Positions 16,113 to 26,430 are shown, numbered from the stretch's first letter. The stretch is 64,000 bases of DNA from Aurantimonas sp. HBX-1 (GCF_021391535.1 NZ_CP090066.1:1067501-1131500), one strand, 5' to 3'. Translations and numbers: made by a program. Notes: a model not told the origin generated them from the sequence alone.

Positions 16113-16457
16113 ATGCGCCTGCTCCCCACCGTCCTTCTCGCCGCCCTTTCCGTGTCTGCCGGGCTCCCCGCCGTCCCGGCACTGGCCGACGTGCCGGTGA
16201 CCGGCCGCTTCATCGCCGAGGCGCGCTGTCCGTCGCTGCCGGAGATCGGCACGGTGGACAATCCGGGAGCGGTGGCGACGGAGCCCGGCCGCGCGTACCG
16301 GCTGCTGGCGCGGACCGCCGCGCCGGCGACGCATTACCTGATCGAGATCCCCGGCGCCGAGCCGCCGCGCCGCTGGGTGCCGATCGGCTGCGGCCGCGTC
16401 GAGGCGGAGGGCGAGGCGGCGAGCCTGCGCCAAGAAGAGTTCGCCCGCTTCACCTGA
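16113..16457 (+). CDS. small secreted protein, stand-alone copy of the RNase T2 N-terminal domain
   Basis: This 114-residue product has a signal peptide (MRLLPTVLLAALSVSAGLPA) and one small domain with DVPVTGRFIAEARCPSLPEI, then AYRLLAR and THYLIEIPGAEPPRRWVPIG. The same pattern occurs in residues 26-95 of the next gene, before its RNase T2 domain (GFVVARSECPATPAI; THYLIEVPGAEPSRRWIAKG). Two conserved cysteines (in ARCPSLP and IGCGR) could form a disulfide. I have no name for this domain. The two genes lie 92 bp apart and probably arose by duplication. Confidence 0.65.
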   Translation: MRLLPTVLLAALSVSAGLPAVPALADVPVTGRFIAEARCPSLPEIGTVDNPGAVATEPGRAYRLLARTAAPATHYLIEIPGAEPPRRWVPIGCGRVEAEGEAASLRQEEFARFT

Positions 16458-16549
16458 GCGTCATGCGATTACGCTCGCCGATGCTAAAATAATGCAGTAA
16501 CATGACGGCATCTACTGGCGTCGTTCATCATCCATCGGGAGTTTCAGCG

Positions 16550-17581
16550 ATGCGGCGGGGTCTTCTGTTTGCAGGCGCCGGCCTGATGCTGCTGCTGCCG
16601 GGACAGGCGGGGGCGCAGGTACCGCTCGACGGTTTCGTCGTGGCGCGCTCGGAATGCCCGGCGACGCCGGCGATCCGCAACGACGCCAATCCCGGCAATG
16701 TCAGCCTCACGCTGGACCGGGCCTATCGGCTGATCGGCGAGAACCGCGCCAACGGCACGCATTATCTCATCGAGGTGCCGGGCGCCGAGCCGTCCCGGCG
16801 CTGGATCGCCAAGGGCTGCGGCGACTGGGTGGAAATGGTCTCGCCCAGCGACGGCAGCGGCGGCCAGGCGCCGGACGGCGGCACCGGGCCGGTGGCGGGC
16901 GGCGGTGCCCAGGGGAGCGGCGCGGCGCACCCCGACCTCGTCATCGCCATCAGCTGGCAGCCGGGTTTCTGCGAGACCCGGCCCTCCAAGCCCGAATGCG
17001 TCGACCAGATCAAGGGCCGCTTCGACACGACGCATTTCTCGCTGCACGGGCTCTGGCCGCAGCCGCGCGGCGTCGAATATTGCGAAGTCTCCGCCGAGGC
17101 GAGGGCCGACGACCGGGCCGGACGCTGGGACGAACTGGCGCCGGTGGAACTGTCGCCCGAGACGCAGGCGGCGCTCGACGAGACGATGCCCGGCACCCGC
17201 TCGGCGCTGGAACGCCACGAATGGACCAAGCACGGCACCTGCTACGGCACCGATGCGGAGGAGTATTTCGCCGATTCGCTGATCGTCATGGCGGCGGTGA
17301 ACGATTCGGCGGTGCGGACGCTGTTTGCCGACCGGATCGGCGAGGAGGTGACGCAGGCCGAGATCCGCGCCGCCTTCGACGAGGCTTTCGGCGAGGGGGC
17401 CGGCGAGCGGGTGCGGGTCTCCTGCGCCAATGACGGCGGGCGGCGGATCGTCACCGAACTCACCGTGGGCCTCGCCGGCGAGATCAGCCCCGATGCGGAC
17501 CTCGCCGAACTGATCCAGGCGGCGCCGTCCACCGACGGCGGCTGCCCCGGCGGGGTGGTCGACGCCGTCGGGCTGCAGTAG
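16550..17581 (+). CDS. secreted ribonuclease T2 with extra N-terminal domain
   Basis: This 343-residue protein has a signal peptide (MRRGLLFAGAGLMLLLPGQA), a small domain at about 26-95 shared with the preceding gene, a Gly/Ser/Asp-rich linker (about 97-125) and the RNase T2 fold. Both catalytic motifs are intact: CAS I HFSLHGLWPQ with His166, and CAS II HEWTKHGTC with His223, Glu224, Lys227 and His228. The enzyme would cleave RNA in the periplasm or outside the cell by the usual 2',3'-cyclic phosphate route. The start at 16550 has GGGAG 8 bases upstream; a longer reading from 16502 lacks a site. The extra domain is the unusual part. Confidence 0.87.
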   Translation: MRRGLLFAGAGLMLLLPGQAGAQVPLDGFVVARSECPATPAIRNDANPGNVSLTLDRAYRLIGENRANGTHYLIEVPGAEPSRRWIAKGCGDWVEMVSPSDGSGGQAPDGGTGPVAGGGAQGSGAAHPDLVIAISWQPGFCETRPSKPECVDQIKGRFDTTHFSLHGLWPQPRGVEYCEVSAEARADDRAGRWDELAPVELSPETQAALDETMPGTRSALERHEWTKHGTCYGTDAEEYFADSLIVMAAVNDSAVRTLFADRIGEEVTQAEIRAAFDEAFGEGAGERVRVSCANDGGRRIVTELTVGLAGEISPDADLAELIQAAPSTDGGCPGGVVDAVGLQ

Positions 17582-17697
17582 CCGCGGCGGGGGCCGACGC
17601 CCGGCCGTGGGATCGGCCGGAGGGGGCCGGACATTCCGTGTAGGGAACGATGCATGGCCGCGGCGATTGACCCAAGAGTCAATTCGCGGAGCCCAGC

Positions 17698-18558
17698 ATG
17701 CCCTCATCCGATTTCTCCTGGTCCATCCCCTTCATGCGCGCCGGCTATGCCGGCCGCGGCCTGGTCTATCTGGTGGTCGCCGGCTTCTCGCTCTACGCGA
17801 TCTGGCTGGGCGGGCAGGCGCAGGGGACGTCCTCGGCGCTCGATCAGCTGGAGAACACCGGCTGGGGCATGGCCGTGCTGTTCCTGATCTTCCTCGGCAT
17901 GCTGGCCTATGCGATCTGGCGCCTGATCGACGCGATCTACGATCTCGAGGCCTATGGCAGCGAGGCCAAGGGGATGATCGCGCGCACCGGCATGCTGATC
18001 ACCGGCCTCATCCACCTGGCGATCGGCATCTCGGCCTTCTCGCTGCTGTTCCTGGGCGGCGGCGACAGCGGCGGTGGCGGCGGATCGTCGATCACCGGCG
18101 CGGTGTCGACGGTCATGGGCCTGCCGGCCGGGCGCTGGATCGTCGGCATCGTCGGTGCGATCGTCATCGCGACGGGCGGCTATTATCTCCACAAGGCGTG
18201 GAAGGAGAAATACCGCCAGCATATCCGCGCCAACGAGTTCACGCTGCGCTGGAACTTCATGCTGAAGGCCGGGCTCGGGGCGCAGGGGCTGGTCATCGCC
18301 ATCATCGGCGGGCTGTTCGTTTATGCGGCCTGGCGCGCCAATGCGAGCGAGGCAGGCGGGGTCGGCGAGGCTTTCGACTGGCTGACGGCGCAGCCCTACG
18401 GGCAGTTCCTCGTTGTGTTCGTCTGCATCGGCCTGCTCGGCTTCGCGCTGTTCTGCTTCGTCAACGCCGCCTACCGGATCATCCCGAAGGCAGAGGGCGA
18501 CGACATCGAGACGCTTGGCGCCCGGCTCGAGGCCAAGGCGAAGCGGGAGATCGGCTAG
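17698..18558 (+). CDS. DUF1206 family membrane protein
   Basis: This 286-residue protein has six hydrophobic segments arranged as three related pairs: RAGYAGRGLVYLVVAGFSLY, then IARTGMLITGLIHLAIGISA, then FMLKAGLGAQGLVIAIIGGL. Each repeat starts with a (R/K)xGxxxxGxV(I)Y-like motif, which is the DUF1206 triple-repeat architecture. A Gly-rich stretch (GGGDSGGGGGSS) lies between repeats two and three. The function is unknown. It is followed by a convergent GST gene. Confidence 0.85.
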   Translation: MPSSDFSWSIPFMRAGYAGRGLVYLVVAGFSLYAIWLGGQAQGTSSALDQLENTGWGMAVLFLIFLGMLAYAIWRLIDAIYDLEAYGSEAKGMIARTGMLITGLIHLAIGISAFSLLFLGGGDSGGGGGSSITGAVSTVMGLPAGRWIVGIVGAIVIATGGYYLHKAWKEKYRQHIRANEFTLRWNFMLKAGLGAQGLVIAIIGGLFVYAAWRANASEAGGVGEAFDWLTAQPYGQFLVVFVCIGLLGFALFCFVNAAYRIIPKAEGDDIETLGARLEAKAKREIG

Positions 18559-18656
18559 GCGCCGCTTCCGAAACAGCGCGCGGGTCCCGGACGAGGCGAT
18601 GACTCCACCCGGGCGGTCTCACGGCAGGAAGCCACAGCGTCCGGCGGCAAGGGCGG

Positions 18657-19298
18657 TCAGGTCACCCGCAATTCGTCGTAGGAGACCATGACGTGCTCGC
18701 GATACGCGGGCCGCTCGGTCAGCGCGGCGTAATAGCGCGCGATCGCGGGGTGCGAGGGGCGCTCGATCGGCAGGTCGAAATAGCGGTAGAGCAGGTAGCC
18801 GAACTGCATGTCGGCGAGGGTGAAGTCCGGGCCGGCGAGGAAGCCGTGCTCGGCGATGCGCGCCTCGGCGATGTCGAATTTGGGCTTGAGCGCCTGGACC
18901 GCGGCGGCGATGGCGCGCTCATCGCGGTCGGCTTCCGGTACGCGCACGATCTGCCAGAACACCGGGCCGTTGAAGTTCTGCCAGATGTTCAGCCGGGCCC
19001 ATTCACCCCATTTGTCGACCTGGGCGCGTTCCGACAGATCGGCCGGCCAGAACGGCCCCGCGCCGTAGCGGCTGGCGAGATAGCGCGTGATGACGGCGGA
19101 TTCGAACAGCGGCGCGTCGTCCCCGTCCTTCAGCACCGGCACCAGGCCGTTGGGGTTCATCGCCAGGAATTCCGGCGTGTCGTTGCCGCCGTAGCGGTGG
19201 CCGACATCGTGGCGGCGGACCGCCAGGCCGAGCTCGGCGATGCACCACATCACCATCTGCACGTTGGATGAGCTTCGGCGTCCCCAAACAGTCAGCAT
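18657..19298 (-). CDS. glutathione S-transferase family protein
   Basis: This 213-residue GST has a thioredoxin-like domain (MLTVWGRRSSSNVQMVMWCI, then FLAMNPNGLVPVLKDGDDAP and LFESAVITRYLASRYG). The helical domain contains FLAGPDFTLADMQFGYLLYR. The RRSSSNVQ start supplies the catalytic Ser typical of beta/theta-like bacterial GSTs. It is only distantly similar to the GST at 9710. It is divergent from ettA, 109 bp away. Confidence 0.88.
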   Translation of the reverse strand: MLTVWGRRSSSNVQMVMWCIAELGLAVRRHDVGHRYGGNDTPEFLAMNPNGLVPVLKDGDDAPLFESAVITRYLASRYGAGPFWPADLSERAQVDKWGEWARLNIWQNFNGPVFWQIVRVPEADRDERAIAAAVQALKPKFDIAEARIAEHGFLAGPDFTLADMQFGYLLYRYFDLPIERPSHPAIARYYAALTERPAYREHVMVSYDELRVT

Positions 19299-19407
19299 TC
19301 TTGTCTCCCCGGTCCTTCCCGCAGGCGTGACGCCGTTGCGGCGGCCGCCTCGATGGCTTACGTACGGCGCAATCTTCCATCATTCCGACACGGAGCGACC
19401 GCGCGCC

Positions 19408-21057
<1,650 letters not shown>

Positions 21058-21164
21058 TCCGGACAATGCCGGGCCGTCCCGCGGGCGGCCCGGCGCGACG
21101 GCTAGGCGTTCCGGCCGCCGCTTGCTATCCAGGGTCACGGATCGGCGCAGGCAGGGATGTCGCG

Positions 21165-21497
21165 ATGAAGAAGTGCGGACTGGGTGTAGCGGCGTTGGTG
21201 TGTTCCGGGATGCTGCTCCTTGGCCAGGGGACGGCCGCGGCCCGACCGGCCAAGTGCTTCGCCACCGACGACGGGCATTTCGACTGCGATTTCACGGCGA
21301 CGGATGCGGCCGGCAGCTTCACCATCGTCGGACCCGAGGCGACCTACATCCTCGTGATCGACGAACCCGGCAAGGCGTTCGGCTTCGTCAATCTCGGCAA
21401 CCGCAACATCCCGCTGGCCGGCACCTTCCTGCGCGAGCAGGACGATCCGGCCTGCTGGGCGAATGCCGAGACCTCGACCCGCATCTGTGCCTGGTAG
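21165..21497 (+). CDS. small secreted hypothetical protein
   Basis: This 110-residue protein has a signal peptide (MKKCGLGVAALVCSGMLLLG, cleavage probably after AAA). The mature domain of about 80 residues is predicted to be beta-rich (FDCDFTATDAAGSFTIVGPE; TYILVIDEPGKAFGFVNLGN) and has four cysteines that could form disulfides. The ATG at 21165 follows GCAGGGATG. I recognise no family. The 229 bp to the next gene hold a single TTAAC half-site but no full regulatory motif I can name. Confidence 0.6.
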   Translation: MKKCGLGVAALVCSGMLLLGQGTAAARPAKCFATDDGHFDCDFTATDAAGSFTIVGPEATYILVIDEPGKAFGFVNLGNRNIPLAGTFLREQDDPACWANAETSTRICAW

Positions 21498-21726
21498 AGG
21501 GTTCCCGGCACCGTCGGCGGGGGCCAAGGTGAAGCGGCAGCCGCCGTCATCTCGGCGCGACCGCGGCAAGCCCGGCCTGTGTTTCGCTGGCCAATGTTTG
21601 CCAACTCACTGAATTCGCATGTATCGCGCGCTGCACCGGCCAAGGTTGGCTTAACCGTCTGTTGCAGTCTTTCCAATAAATTCAGATAACACGTTCCGAG
21701 AGAGCCGGCCGAGACCAGCGAAGCGC

Positions 21727-23208
21727 ATGAGTAGTTCTGATTTCCAGCGGATTTTCGAGGTCCTTCCGACACCGTACATGGTCCTTGACCGGGAGCTTCG
21801 GTATGTTGCGGTGAACCGCGCCTATGCCGACGTGGTGTTGCGGAGCCAGGAGGAACTGGTCGGACACCAGCTGTTCGCGCTGTTCCCTGACGATGGCGAA
21901 AGCGGGCGGCGGCTGCGCGCCTCGTTCGAGCAGGTGCTGGCGACCGGCGAGCCAGACACGATCGCCTTCATCCCCTACGACATCCCGCTGCCGGAAGAGC
22001 GGGGCGGCGGCGTCGAGAAGCGCTACTGGACCGCCACCCACACGCCGATTCTCGGGGAGGGCGGGCAGGTCGACTACATCGTCCAGAACACGATCGACGT
22101 CACCGACATCGTCCGCATCAAGGAGGCCGGCACGCTGCCGTTCCGCTCGATCCCTGGCGAGCTGGCGCTCTTGCGCCATGCGCAGGAGGTCGAGGAGGCC
22201 TACCAGGAGAAGGTCTCGGAGAGCGAGGAATTCCGCCGGCTGTTCCGCCAGGCACCCGGCATGATCGCCGTGCTGGAAGGCCCGGAGCACGTGTTCACCT
22301 TCGTCAACGACAGCTATCTGCGCTTCATCGGCAACCGCAACCTGATCGGCCTGCCGATCCGGCAGGTGCTGCCGGACATCGCCGGCCAGGGCTACTTCGA
22401 GATGCTGGACCGGGTCTACGAGAGCGGCCAGTCGGTCACCGGCGAGGGGGTGCGGCTGATGCTCCAGAGCGGGCCCGACGCCGAGCCGGTCGAGGCCTTC
22501 CTCGACTTTTCCTACAACGCGATCCGCGACGGGGAAGGCCGGGTCAGCGGCGTGTTCGTGCAGGCGACCGACCGCACGGAATCGGTGCGGGCCGCCGAAC
22601 GCCAGCGCCTGCTGATCGACGAGCTGAACCACCGGGTGAAGAACACGCTGTCGACCGTGCAGTCGATGGCCCGCCAGAGCTTCCGCAACATCCGCAACCC
22701 CGAGGAAGCGCGCTACGCCTTCGAGGCGCGGATCATGGCGCTGAGCCAGGCGCACAACGTCCTGTCGGCGCGCCGCTGGGAAGCCGCGAGCCTGTCGGTG
22801 CTGCTGACGCAGGAGCTGTCGGTGTTCTCGCCGCCGCGCGTCTCCGTCGCCGGACCGGAGGTGCACCTGTCGGCGAAATCGGCGATCGCCCTCGCAATGG
22901 TGTTCCACGAACTCGCCTCGAACGCCGCCCGCTACGGCGCCATGTCCGGCGACGAGGGCCGACTCGACGTGACGTGGACCACCAGCGGACACGGGGCCAA
23001 CCGCACGCTGGACGTGGTCTGGCAGGAGCAGGCCCCGGCCGCCGCGCCGCGCGATCTCATGCCCGGTTTCGGCATGCGGATCCTCAAGCGGATCATCGAG
23101 GGGGAACTGTCGGGCACGCTGGCTCTTGACCTTCTCGATGCCGGCCTCATCTGCCGGTTCCAGGTAGCGCTCGCCGAGGTCGAGGATATTGAAAGTTCAG
23201 CCGCATAG
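21727..23208 (+). CDS. PAS-domain HWE-family sensor histidine kinase
   Basis: This 493-residue soluble kinase has two PAS domains (about 5-140, from FQRIFEVLPTPYMVLDRELR; and about 170-300, from FRRLFRQAPGMIAVLEGPEH), then an HWE kinase core. The phosphoacceptor is in LLIDELNHRVKNTLSTVQSM. The N-box region is AMVFHELASNAARYGAMSG and the family-defining W-x-E is in DVVWQEQAP. No transmembrane segment is seen, so it senses a cytoplasmic cue such as light, redox or a small ligand; no LOV cysteine motif (NCRFLQ) is present. The next gene, a receiver, overlaps its end and is the likely partner. Confidence 0.9.
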   Translation: MSSSDFQRIFEVLPTPYMVLDRELRYVAVNRAYADVVLRSQEELVGHQLFALFPDDGESGRRLRASFEQVLATGEPDTIAFIPYDIPLPEERGGGVEKRYWTATHTPILGEGGQVDYIVQNTIDVTDIVRIKEAGTLPFRSIPGELALLRHAQEVEEAYQEKVSESEEFRRLFRQAPGMIAVLEGPEHVFTFVNDSYLRFIGNRNLIGLPIRQVLPDIAGQGYFEMLDRVYESGQSVTGEGVRLMLQSGPDAEPVEAFLDFSYNAIRDGEGRVSGVFVQATDRTESVRAAERQRLLIDELNHRVKNTLSTVQSMARQSFRNIRNPEEARYAFEARIMALSQAHNVLSARRWEAASLSVLLTQELSVFSPPRVSVAGPEVHLSAKSAIALAMVFHELASNAARYGAMSGDEGRLDVTWTTSGHGANRTLDVVWQEQAPAAAPRDLMPGFGMRILKRIIEGELSGTLALDLLDAGLICRFQVALAEVEDIESSAA

Positions 23209-23575
23209 GCAGTCCGGGGATCTGAGCGGGGTGAAGGTCTTCGTCGTCGAGGACGAAAGTCTCGTGGCGATGCAGCTGGAAGACATGCTCGACGACCTCG
23301 GCTGCGACGTCGTGGCGACCGCCATGCGCGTCAGCGGCGCGCACCGGCTGATCGACTCCGGCATCGAGATCGACGTGGCGATCCTCGACGTCAATATCGG
23401 CGGCGAGACGGTCTATGCGGTGGCCGAGCGGATGCGCGAGGCCGGGATCCCGATCGTCTTCGCCACCGGCTACGGCCGCGGCGGCGTCGAGGAGCGCTGG
23501 CACGACTGCCCGATCCTGCAGAAGCCCTACACGATCCAGCAGATCGAGAGTTCGATCGACACCGTTCTTCGCTAG
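23189..23575 (+). CDS. single-domain response regulator
   Basis: This 128-residue receiver has VKVFVVEDESLVAMQLEDML (acidic pocket), the phosphoacceptor Asp in VAILDVNIGG, the conserved Thr/Ser switch in VFATGYGRGG and Lys in ILQKPYTIQQ. There is no output domain, so it may be a phosphate sink or shuttle for the preceding HWE kinase, with which it overlaps by 20 bases. I kept the TTG at 23189, which has GAGG upstream; GTG 23231 (VKVFVVEDE) is a credible shorter start. Confidence 0.85.
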   Translation: MKVQPHRQSGDLSGVKVFVVEDESLVAMQLEDMLDDLGCDVVATAMRVSGAHRLIDSGIEIDVAILDVNIGGETVYAVAERMREAGIPIVFATGYGRGGVEERWHDCPILQKPYTIQQIESSIDTVLR

Positions 23576-23588
23576 GCCCTGCCGCCGG

Positions 23589-23990
23589 TCACTCGTCGCG
23601 GGTGCCGGTCAGCAGCATGACCAGCGCCCGCTCGCCGATGCCGATCGTCGCCACGGCGGCATCCGGATGAAGCGTCCGCAGCTCCTCGTGCCGGGCGTGA
23701 TCCGCCAGCAGCATCAGCCGGATCCCCGCCGCCGTGAGCGCCGCGTCGAGTTCGCCGTCCAGCGAGGCGTCCGGCGCCAGCGCCACCACCGCCAGGGAGA
23801 AGCGCCGCCGCAGCAGGCGGTCGAGCGCCGTCGCCCGGTCGGGTACGATGGTGGCCCGCGCGCCGGCGGCCTCCAGCGCGTTGGCCGTGCGCATGGCGCG
23901 CCTGGCGTCCGGGTCGACGACCAGCGCCTCGCTGCCGGCGAGGAGGCTTGCCCAGGAGAAATTGTCGAAACTGTCGAGGCCGGTGCTCAT
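23589..23990 (-). CDS. degenerate receiver-like hypothetical protein
   Basis: This 133-residue protein starts MSTGLDSFDNFSWASLLAGS and then has a receiver-like beta/alpha pattern: EALVVDPDARRAMRTANALE, FSLAVVALAPDASLDGELDA, GIRLMLLADHARHEELRTLH. The phosphoacceptor Asp and conserved Lys are not obvious, so it may be a pseudo-receiver. It is convergent to the single-domain response regulator, 13 bp away. The family is not recognised; a role with the HWE kinase is only suggested by position. Confidence 0.5.
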   Translation of the reverse strand: MSTGLDSFDNFSWASLLAGSEALVVDPDARRAMRTANALEAAGARATIVPDRATALDRLLRRRFSLAVVALAPDASLDGELDAALTAAGIRLMLLADHARHEELRTLHPDAAVATIGIGERALVMLLTGTRDE

Positions 23991-24139
23991 GGCGCGAGCA
24001 GAGCACCCGCCCCATCCCGCGGCAAGCCATTCCGTCCTGCTGCGTTGCAACGGGGCGAAGCGCGCGCTATCGGAACGGCCATCGACGCGATCGGGCCGGC
24101 CACGTCCTGCCGCGCGAGCCGGCCCAAGTGGATGATGCG

Positions 24140-24772
24140 ATGGACGTTTTCGTCAAGACCATGATGGACAGCTTCGGGCCGTTCGGCATCGCGCTGCTGA
24201 TGCTGCTGGAGAACATCTTCCCGCCGATCCCGTCGGAACTGATCATGCCGCTGGCGGGCTACGAGGCGGCGGCCGGGCGCATGTCGATCGTGACGGTGAT
24301 CCTGGCCGGGACGATCGGATCGCTGGCCGGCGTGGTGCCGTGGTACTACGCGGGCCGCTTCATGGGCGAGGCGCGGCTGAAGCGACTGGCGGACCGGCAC
24401 GGGCGCTGGATGACGCTGTCGCCCGGCGACGTGGACGTGGCCAATGCCTGGTTCCGCCGGCATGGCGTCATGGCGGTGCTGTTCGGGCGCCTGGTGCCGA
24501 CGGTGCGGACGCTGATCTCGGTGCCGGCCGGCATCGCCTGCATGCCGATCGGCACGTTCCTGATCTTCTCGGCCATCGGCAGCGCGATCTGGACCTCGCT
24601 GCTGGCCCTGGCGGGCTATCTGCTGGGCCAGAACTACGACGCCGTGGAGGGATATGTCGGGCCGGTTTCGAATGCGGTGCTGGCGGTGATCGTGCTCTTC
24701 TACATCTACCGGGTGGTCACCTTCGAACGCTCGCACGCGGCGGAATTCAATCGCGACGACCGGGAGGCCTGA
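24140..24772 (+). CDS. DedA family membrane protein
   Basis: This 210-residue inner-membrane protein carries the DedA/SNARE-associated core: LLMLLENIFPPIPSELIMPL and AGYEAAAG, then WYYAGRFMGEARLKRLADRH. FGRLVPTVRTLISVPAGIAC supplies the conserved F-x-R-x-x-P-x-x-R, and IGSAIWTSLLALAGYLLGQN follows. DedA proteins are proposed lipid scramblases or transporters affecting the proton motive force. The ATG at 24140 was chosen because MDVFVKTMMDSFG gives a normal N-terminus. The MOSC gene follows within 3 bp. Confidence 0.9.
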   Translation: MDVFVKTMMDSFGPFGIALLMLLENIFPPIPSELIMPLAGYEAAAGRMSIVTVILAGTIGSLAGVVPWYYAGRFMGEARLKRLADRHGRWMTLSPGDVDVANAWFRRHGVMAVLFGRLVPTVRTLISVPAGIACMPIGTFLIFSAIGSAIWTSLLALAGYLLGQNYDAVEGYVGPVSNAVLAVIVLFYIYRVVTFERSHAAEFNRDDREA

Positions 24773-24774
24773 CC

Positions 24775-25425
24775 TTGGCGAGCAGCGCGACGGGGCAGGA
24801 GATGCTGGACCTGGGTGAGGCGGCCGAGCCCGACCGGGCGGCCGCGCCGCAGCGCCGGCCGGGCTTGCGGCTCGCCGGCCGCGCCACCGCGCTCTACCGC
24901 ACCGCCGGCAGCGGCTTCGAGACGAGCCAGGTGGCGGCGCTCGACCTCGGCTTCGACGGGCTCGACGGCGACCGCCACGGCGGCCTGACGCGGCGGGCCG
25001 GCGGCCGCGAGCCCTGGTATCCCCGCGGCACCGAGATCCGCAACGAGCGGCAGGTTTCGCTGCTTGCGGCCGACGAACTCGCCGAGACGGCGGAAGCGCT
25101 CGGCATCGACGCGATCCGGCCGGAATGGGTCGGCGCCAACCTGCTGATCGCCGGGATCGCCCGGCTCTCCTTCCTGCCGCCGCGCACGCTCCTGATGTTC
25201 GAGGGCGGCGTCACGCTGAAGATCGACGGCGACAACGCCCCCTGCCGGGCGGCCGGCCACGCGGTCGCGCGCCACTACGAGGGGCGCGCCGACATTCCCT
25301 TCGCCTACGTGCGTGCCGCCAGGCACCGGCGTGGGCTGGTCGGCTGGGTGGAGAAGCCGGGGCGGATCGAGGCCGGCGAGGGGTTCGAGGCGCGCGTGCC
25401 GGAGCAGTGGATCTACGGCAGCTAG
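24775..25425 (+). CDS. MOSC domain-containing protein
   Basis: This 216-residue protein has the MOSC fold found at the C-terminus of molybdenum cofactor sulfurases and in YiiM-like proteins. Visible blocks are GLDGDRHGGLTRRAGG, PRGTEIRNERQVSLLAADEL, RPEWVGANLLIAGIARLSFL and the conserved Cys in DNAPCRAAGHAVA. The TTG at 24775 is favoured by GGGAGG 8 bases upstream; ATG 24802 is the alternative. It is 2 bp after the dedA-type gene and likely co-transcribed. Its stop overlaps that of the convergent DUF2293 gene. Confidence 0.87.
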   Translation: MASSATGQEMLDLGEAAEPDRAAAPQRRPGLRLAGRATALYRTAGSGFETSQVAALDLGFDGLDGDRHGGLTRRAGGREPWYPRGTEIRNERQVSLLAADELAETAEALGIDAIRPEWVGANLLIAGIARLSFLPPRTLLMFEGGVTLKIDGDNAPCRAAGHAVARHYEGRADIPFAYVRAARHRRGLVGWVEKPGRIEAGEGFEARVPEQWIYGS

Positions 25426-25793
25426 TCGTCGCGACCGAGACCGGCGGAACCGGCATCGTCGGTGTCCGGCATGTCGTCGGGAAGATTGTCTTCCGAAAAG
25501 TCCGGATCGAGGCGCCTTGTTGCGCCCCATCGGTCGAGCACGTCGTTGATGTCGTCCAGGACGAAGTAGCGCGCGGCGTCGCGGTCGTAGCCGTCGTCCA
25601 TCAGCACGTCGTAGTCGGTATGGGCGTGGCGAATATGCGAGATCGCCGCCAGCCATGTCGCCCGCTCCGGCGACAGCGGGCGCATGTGGCGCGAGCGCGC
25701 CGCCTCGCGGATCGCCTCGGCGTCGATGAACGGCGCGCGCGGGATCAGCGCAGTGAGGGCGCGGGCGATGCGCTTCTGGCGTTCGGTGGCCAC
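25422..25793 (-). CDS. DUF2293 domain protein
   Basis: This 123-residue protein starts at GTG 25793 and reads RALTALIPRAPFIDAEAIRE, then AARSRHMRPLSPERATWLAA, ISHIRHAHTDYDVLMDDGYD, then RDAARYFVLDDINDVLDRWG. This is the DUF2293 pattern (PxxP-type start and HxHTDYDxLLxxGxxRxxAR). The C-terminus is acidic and unordered. The function is unknown. It is 7 bp downstream of the trmO-like gene on the same strand, so the pair is probably one unit. Confidence 0.85.
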   Translation of the reverse strand: MATERQKRIARALTALIPRAPFIDAEAIREAARSRHMRPLSPERATWLAAISHIRHAHTDYDVLMDDGYDRDAARYFVLDDINDVLDRWGATRRLDPDFSEDNLPDDMPDTDDAGSAGLGRDD

Positions 25794-25800
25794 CTTGGGC

Positions 25801-26322
25801 TCAGCCCGCGGGCGGTGCGTCGACCGACGCCAGATACGGCTTCAGGTCGATCAGCGGCGTGCCGTCGAGGACGTCGATCGCGTCGATGGTGAGGATGCCG
25901 GCCACCGGATCGATGGCGTCGATGCGCACCAGATGCATGCCGATCGGGTTGGGCCGGACCGGCGAGCGCAGCGAGAAGGAGCCGCGCGGGCCGCTCGCGT
26001 GGCGCGGCACCTGCAGCGCCAGGTCACGGGTGGCCTGGTCGAGCCAGGTGAGGAGATGCACGTAGGCGCCCGCCGCCAGGCCCTGAAGCGCCGGCCGGAA
26101 GGCGGCGTCGATCTCGACCGTCGCCGGTTGGCCACGCTCCCGCGCCGCGCCGATGTTCTTCGGGCAGGCGCTGCGATCGGCCCAGGGCGAACGGATGCGG
26201 CCGATGAAGACTAGGCCGGCATCCCGATAGGCCGGCGCCGGGCCGGCGAACGCCACCTCGCCGGGACGCGCGCCGCCAGCCGGCGCGGCGGACTGCGGCC
26301 CGTCGGCCTGGGGGTCGGTCAA
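25801..26322 (-). CDS. trmO: TrmO-type tRNA t6A37 N6-methyltransferase (TsaA/YaeB fold)
   Basis: This 173-residue protein has the TsaA/VirR beta-barrel pattern: LVFIGRIRSPWADRSACPKN, IEIDAAFRPALQGL-type segment, YVHLLTWLDQATRDLALQVP, and the signature GSFSLRSPVRPNPIGMHLVR. TrmO uses SAM to methylate the N6 of threonylcarbamoyladenosine at tRNA position 37. It lacks the C-terminal domain of E. coli TrmO, as many short homologues do, so the exact substrate is less sure. The start is TTG at 26322, and the first 25 residues are Ala/Pro/Gly-rich. Confidence 0.78.
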   Translation of the reverse strand: MTDPQADGPQSAAPAGGARPGEVAFAGPAPAYRDAGLVFIGRIRSPWADRSACPKNIGAARERGQPATVEIDAAFRPALQGLAAGAYVHLLTWLDQATRDLALQVPRHASGPRGSFSLRSPVRPNPIGMHLVRIDAIDPVAGILTIDAIDVLDGTPLIDLKPYLASVDAPPAG

Positions 26323-26406
26323 CGACGGTCACCGGGCAGGGGAGGCACGCCGGACCGGGCGAGCGAGCCGGCGGGTCGCGAAAGCGGCTTGCAGCCGTCG
26401 CCGTTT

Positions 26407-26430
26407 CGATATAAAGATATGTTTATATCG
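26407..26430. promoter_or_regulatory. perfect palindromic operator before the ArsR-methyltransferase gene
   Basis: The arms CGATATAAA (26407-26415) and TTTATATCG (26422-26430) are perfect inverted repeats separated by GATATG. The element ends 15 bp before the ATG, in strongly AT-rich sequence inside a GC-rich region, and is the likely autoregulatory site of the ArsR-type protein. Confidence 0.8.

Noticed and set aside
21068..21094. Terminator after ettA
   Set aside because: The stem is strong but no T tract follows, so it is only mentioned with the gene.
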